A stretch of DNA of 64,000 bases, from the NCBI RefSeq assembly GCF_003149045.1, contig NZ_QGDU01000010.1, positions 46,056-110,055 of the forward strand. Reading direction: 5' to 3'. The stretch comes from Fibrobacter sp. UWR4. GTDB lineage: Bacteria > Fibrobacterota > Fibrobacteria > Fibrobacterales > Fibrobacteraceae. Positions 61,419 through 64,000 of the stretch are shown here, one piece after another. Every line of letters starts with the position of its first letter. The first letter of the stretch is position 1. The position numbers and the translations under genes are program-made. The notes beneath the pieces are model-generated. The model saw nothing but the letters and a program-made list of their open reading frames with translations, was not told the origin of the DNA and did no database searches.

Positions 61419-61433
61419 TGTGATGAAATCACA
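61419..61433. promoter_or_regulatory. Palindromic LysR-type box upstream of the LysR gene
   Basis: TGTGATGAAATCACA, arms TGTGAT and ATCACA around GAA, within the T-N11-A form bound by LysR proteins. A further pair TGATTA and TAATCA lies at about 61479-61503. Confidence 0.6.
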
Positions 61434-61628
61434 AGGTTTGATAATGATACTTTAAATCTATTTAATGATAAAAATAAATGATTAGTTGCAAAAAATGTAA
61501 TCATTTTTTCTTATTGATTTGATTAGAAGAAAATATTAGTCAAAAATGATGAATCCATCTACATTTAGCAACGAATAAAAAAGAGCTCTAAAAATTATCA
61601 CTAAAAACAATCTTAAGGAGATTGATTT

Positions 61629-62159
61629 ATGAAGCTCAGAACTATTGCTGCCTTGGTACTTGCTGCCTCCACCATGTTTACTTTCACCGCATGTGATAAG
61701 GCAAATGCTTGTTCTTATAACGAAACTGCAAATACCTTGTCTTGCCAGGAAAAAATTTATAAGACGGTAAAGACCGGCGACAAGGTTTGGATGGCCGAAA
61801 ACTTGGCCCGCTTTGATTCTGATTCCAGCTTCTGCTACGGCAGTAACCACGATAACTGTGAAAAGTATGGCCGTCTCTATCCCTATGAATCTGCCAATAC
61901 CATTTGCCCCGAAGGCTGGACTCTTCCGTCCAAGGCTGATTTCGAAGCTGTTGACATGAAGGCTCTCAATGTCCTGAAGGCCGGATATCGCTATGCAAGT
62001 AATGGCAAGTTCGCTGACGAAGGCGTAAGCGCCAGCTTCTGGACTTCCGACTCCTTTGACGATGCCCGCGGTACCATGGTTCGTGTTGGTGACAGCACTG
62101 TGACTTATGAACACTTCAGCAAGAGCATTGCTTACTCTGTACGCTGCATCAAGAAATAG
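61629..62159 (+). CDS. Short FISUMP lipoprotein
   Basis: 176 residues: lipoprotein signal with Cys22 (TFTAC), then almost directly a FISUMP domain (CQEKIYKTVKTGDKVWMAENL, CPEGWTLPSKADF, SVRCIKK; quoted parts). It is the smallest of the four FISUMP proteins here, with no Ser linker. AAGGAG precedes the ATG. Divergent from the LysR regulator, which may control it. Confidence 0.87.
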   Translation: MKLRTIAALVLAASTMFTFTACDKANACSYNETANTLSCQEKIYKTVKTGDKVWMAENLARFDSDSSFCYGSNHDNCEKYGRLYPYESANTICPEGWTLPSKADFEAVDMKALNVLKAGYRYASNGKFADEGVSASFWTSDSFDDARGTMVRVGDSTVTYEHFSKSIAYSVRCIKK

Positions 62160-62191
62160 TTAAACCTAATAACCTTCACCTTTAACCACTA

Positions 62192-63871
62192 ATGATCACT
62201 ATGCAATGGTTCTTAGATCTCTTTACTAAATCCTCCGTAGCGCAGCAAGTGGTGGCTTTGTCCATCACGGCGGCCCTCGGCTTGATGGTTGGAAAAATCA
62301 AGGTGAAGGGCATTAGCCTCGGCGGTGCCGGCGCCTTGTTCGTCGGCATTCTTCTAGGACATTTAGGCCTTCGTCTAGAACCTAGCGTACTCCATTTTAT
62401 GCAGGAATTCGGCCTTATCCTGTTTGTGTATACCATCGGTATGCAGGTGGGGCCTGGCTTTATAGATTCCATTCGTCGAAACGGCCTTGTGTTGAACATC
62501 CTGGCGGTGAGTATTGTGCTGATGGGCGTGATTGTTACTCTCTGTCTCTATTTCTTTACGGATATGCATAACAACGTACCCGTGCTCATTGGGATGCTTT
62601 GTGGCGCTGTCACAAATACGCCTTCCCTTGGTGCCGCAAATTCAGCCTTTGTCGCGGCCGGGGCAGACACGTCCCTTACGGGTATCGGGTACGCTGTTGC
62701 ATATCCGTTTGGCGTTATCGGTATCATCCTGGTAATGATTCTTGTTCGCGTGTTCTTTAGGCAGGACCCTCAGAAGGCTGCCGAAGATTATGCAGCCGAA
62801 ATCGCTTCCACCCGCAAGGAAATTGTATCCGTAAGTCTCCTGGTGGAAAACAAGAATCTGTTTGGTATCCAGCTTAAGGAAATTCCTGACCTGGTTTCTA
62901 GCGGTGTGGTGATTACTCGTCTTCTTCGCGATGGGAACATTGTTACTCCCGATGGAAAGACCGTGATTCTGGAAGGCGACAAGGTCCATATCGTGGGAAT
63001 GCCGGAAGCGGTTTCCACTATGGAAAAAGTCATCGGTTCCCGTTTGTCTACGCCCATCACCAAGACTGATAGCAAGCTTGCAACCAAGTCTGTTCTGGTG
63101 ACCAATAAGAAAATGCTGGGCAAGTCCATTGGCGCTCTCGCTTTCCCTGAACGTTATGGTGTGACCGTAAGCCGTGTGGTCCGTGGTGAATTCAAGTTTA
63201 CTGGACGTCTGGACCTGCGTCTGAAATTTGCCGATAAGCTCCTGGTGGTTGGTCCTGCAGAAGGTATTGAAGCGGTTGCAAAAGAATTGGGTGATTCCCT
63301 GAAGGCTCTGGATCATCCTGAAATCATTCCCGCTTTTTTGGGAATCTTCCTGGGTATTATCGTCGGCTCGATCCCGCTGGCAATTCCTGGAATGCCCACC
63401 CCCCTAAAGCTTGGCCTTGCCGGTGGTCCCCTGGTGGTTTCCATCATCCTTTCCCGCAAGCGTAAGATTGGTCCGCTGAACTTCTTTATGGCTGCAAGTG
63501 CCAACCTGATGCTTCGTGAACTTGGAATTACACTGTTCCTCACTTGCGTGGGGCTCAATGCTGGTATCAAGTTCATCGATGTCCTCTTGAATGGCGATGG
63601 CTTCTACTACATGGGCCTTGCCGCCCTCATTACCTTCATTCCTCTTATGGTTGCAGGCATTGTGGGTAAGCTGGTGTTCAAGGTCAATTACCTGAGCCTC
63701 TGCGGTGCTATCGCCGGCTCTATGACGGACCCTCCGGCCCTTGCTTTTGCTAACGGACTTTCCAATAGCGAAGCGGTCAATGTAGGCTATGCTTCTGTCT
63801 ATCCGTTGACGATGCTGCTCCGAATTTTGAGTGGTCAGGTTTTGGCCATACTTCTTTATACGGCTCTTTAA
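62192..63871 (+). CDS. AspT/YidE-type transporter with duplicated membrane domain and RCK_C regions
   Basis: 559 residues. Two membrane halves of about five to six spans (residues about 5-190 and 375-555; each begins with FVGILLGHLGLRLE- or FLGIFLGIIVGSIP-like motifs), flanking two TrkA_C-like soluble domains (about 205-370; GVVITRLLRDGNIVTPDG and YGVTVSRVVRGEFKFTG). The arrangement is that of the aspartate-alanine exchanger (AAE) family. Substrate unknown. An ATG nine bases further on (62201) is an alternative start. Confidence 0.85.
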   Translation: MITMQWFLDLFTKSSVAQQVVALSITAALGLMVGKIKVKGISLGGAGALFVGILLGHLGLRLEPSVLHFMQEFGLILFVYTIGMQVGPGFIDSIRRNGLVLNILAVSIVLMGVIVTLCLYFFTDMHNNVPVLIGMLCGAVTNTPSLGAANSAFVAAGADTSLTGIGYAVAYPFGVIGIILVMILVRVFFRQDPQKAAEDYAAEIASTRKEIVSVSLLVENKNLFGIQLKEIPDLVSSGVVITRLLRDGNIVTPDGKTVILEGDKVHIVGMPEAVSTMEKVIGSRLSTPITKTDSKLATKSVLVTNKKMLGKSIGALAFPERYGVTVSRVVRGEFKFTGRLDLRLKFADKLLVVGPAEGIEAVAKELGDSLKALDHPEIIPAFLGIFLGIIVGSIPLAIPGMPTPLKLGLAGGPLVVSIILSRKRKIGPLNFFMAASANLMLRELGITLFLTCVGLNAGIKFIDVLLNGDGFYYMGLAALITFIPLMVAGIVGKLVFKVNYLSLCGAIAGSMTDPPALAFANGLSNSEAVNVGYASVYPLTMLLRILSGQVLAILLYTAL

Positions 63872-63910
63872 ACGAATTCTCCGTGATTACATCCTGTCAT
63901 TAACGAAAAG

Positions 63911-63990
63911 TGACCCACCGGCGAAGCCGGTGGTTCTTCATATACGGGCGTAGCCCTACAATACTAGCCGCGTGCAAGGGCACGCACGTC
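63911..63990. repeat. Row of three hairpins at the window end
   Basis: CCACCGGC (63915-63922) with GCCGGTGG (63926-63933), GGGC (63946-63949) with GCCC (63953-63956), and GCGTGC (63970-63975) with GCACGC (63980-63985). This looks like a structured repeat, such as the end of an IS200/IS605-type element or a REP cluster; the window stops before it can be judged. Confidence 0.6.
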
Positions 63991-64000
63991 GATCTGCCAC

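Overview
The window reads as a chromosomal segment of a Fibrobacter (Fibrobacterota), close to F. succinogenes. This rests on five proteins or modules of kinds largely confined to that genus: four FISUMP-domain proteins (23.6, 26.6, 44.6 and 61.6 kb), two TIGR02147-type proteins (3.7 and 25.7 kb), surface lipoproteins with Ser/Asp-rich linkers, and a GH16 beta-glucanase in the circularly permuted order known from the F. succinogenes lichenase. No rRNA or tRNA gene was recognised. Assignments come from motif recognition by eye, without database searches.

Layout. 0-4.6 kb: a lipoprotein pair, then on the minus strand a coupled TIGR02147 protein, lipoprotein and TrmB-like methyltransferase. 4.8-5.05 kb: a 74-bp tandem repeat with a hairpin in each unit. 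5.1-14.6 kb: recC-recB-recD operon. 14.7-16.8 kb: two lipoproteins, one preceded by a C14 tract. 17.1 kb: glucokinase. 18.3-25.6 kb: an accessory stretch with a 51-aa protein overlapping a possible ADP-ribosyltransferase-fold protein, a Fic protein lacking the catalytic His, an rhlE helicase, an AAA ATPase behind a palindromic promoter, a cytosolic FISUMP pair, and a cassette of three small proteins. 25.7-29.7 kb: second TIGR02147-lipoprotein pair and a two-module lipoprotein. 29.8-30.9 kb: an AbiE-type locus whose toxin gene is reduced to a stub. 31.0-34.7 kb: etfB-etfA-acyl-CoA dehydrogenase. 34.9-38.5 kb: cobalamin riboswitch, TonB-dependent receptor and a propeller-like lipoprotein. 38.5-42.1 kb: sigma-54 activator divergent from type III glutamine synthetase. 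42.4-52.7 kb: SufS with a zinc-ribbon membrane protein, FISUMP protein, EpmA, a TlpA-like thioredoxin, PilT-PilC, GH16 and an SH3-like protein. 52.7-64 kb: AlaRS, a frameshifted nucleotidyltransferase, GSCFA protein, GGGP-synthase homologue, CotH lipoprotein, outer-membrane protein, LysR regulator, FISUMP lipoprotein and an AspT-type transporter.

Functional links. RecBCD repairs double-strand breaks. The riboswitch operon looks like a B12 uptake unit in which the lipoprotein could act like BtuG. The NtrC-type regulator beside glutamine synthetase suggests local nitrogen control. PilT and PilC are type IV pilus parts, and GH16 and the surface lipoproteins fit a fibre-degrading lifestyle.

The most unusual signals are (i) short palindromic dispersed elements lying in frame inside two genes (the TrmB-like gene and rhlE), three in each, with relatives in intergenic DNA; (ii) the small-protein cassette at 24.7-25.5 kb; (iii) the toxin-antitoxin-like pair at 18.3-19.1 kb next to a catalytically altered Fic protein; and (iv) the repeated coupling of TIGR02147 proteins to lipoproteins.
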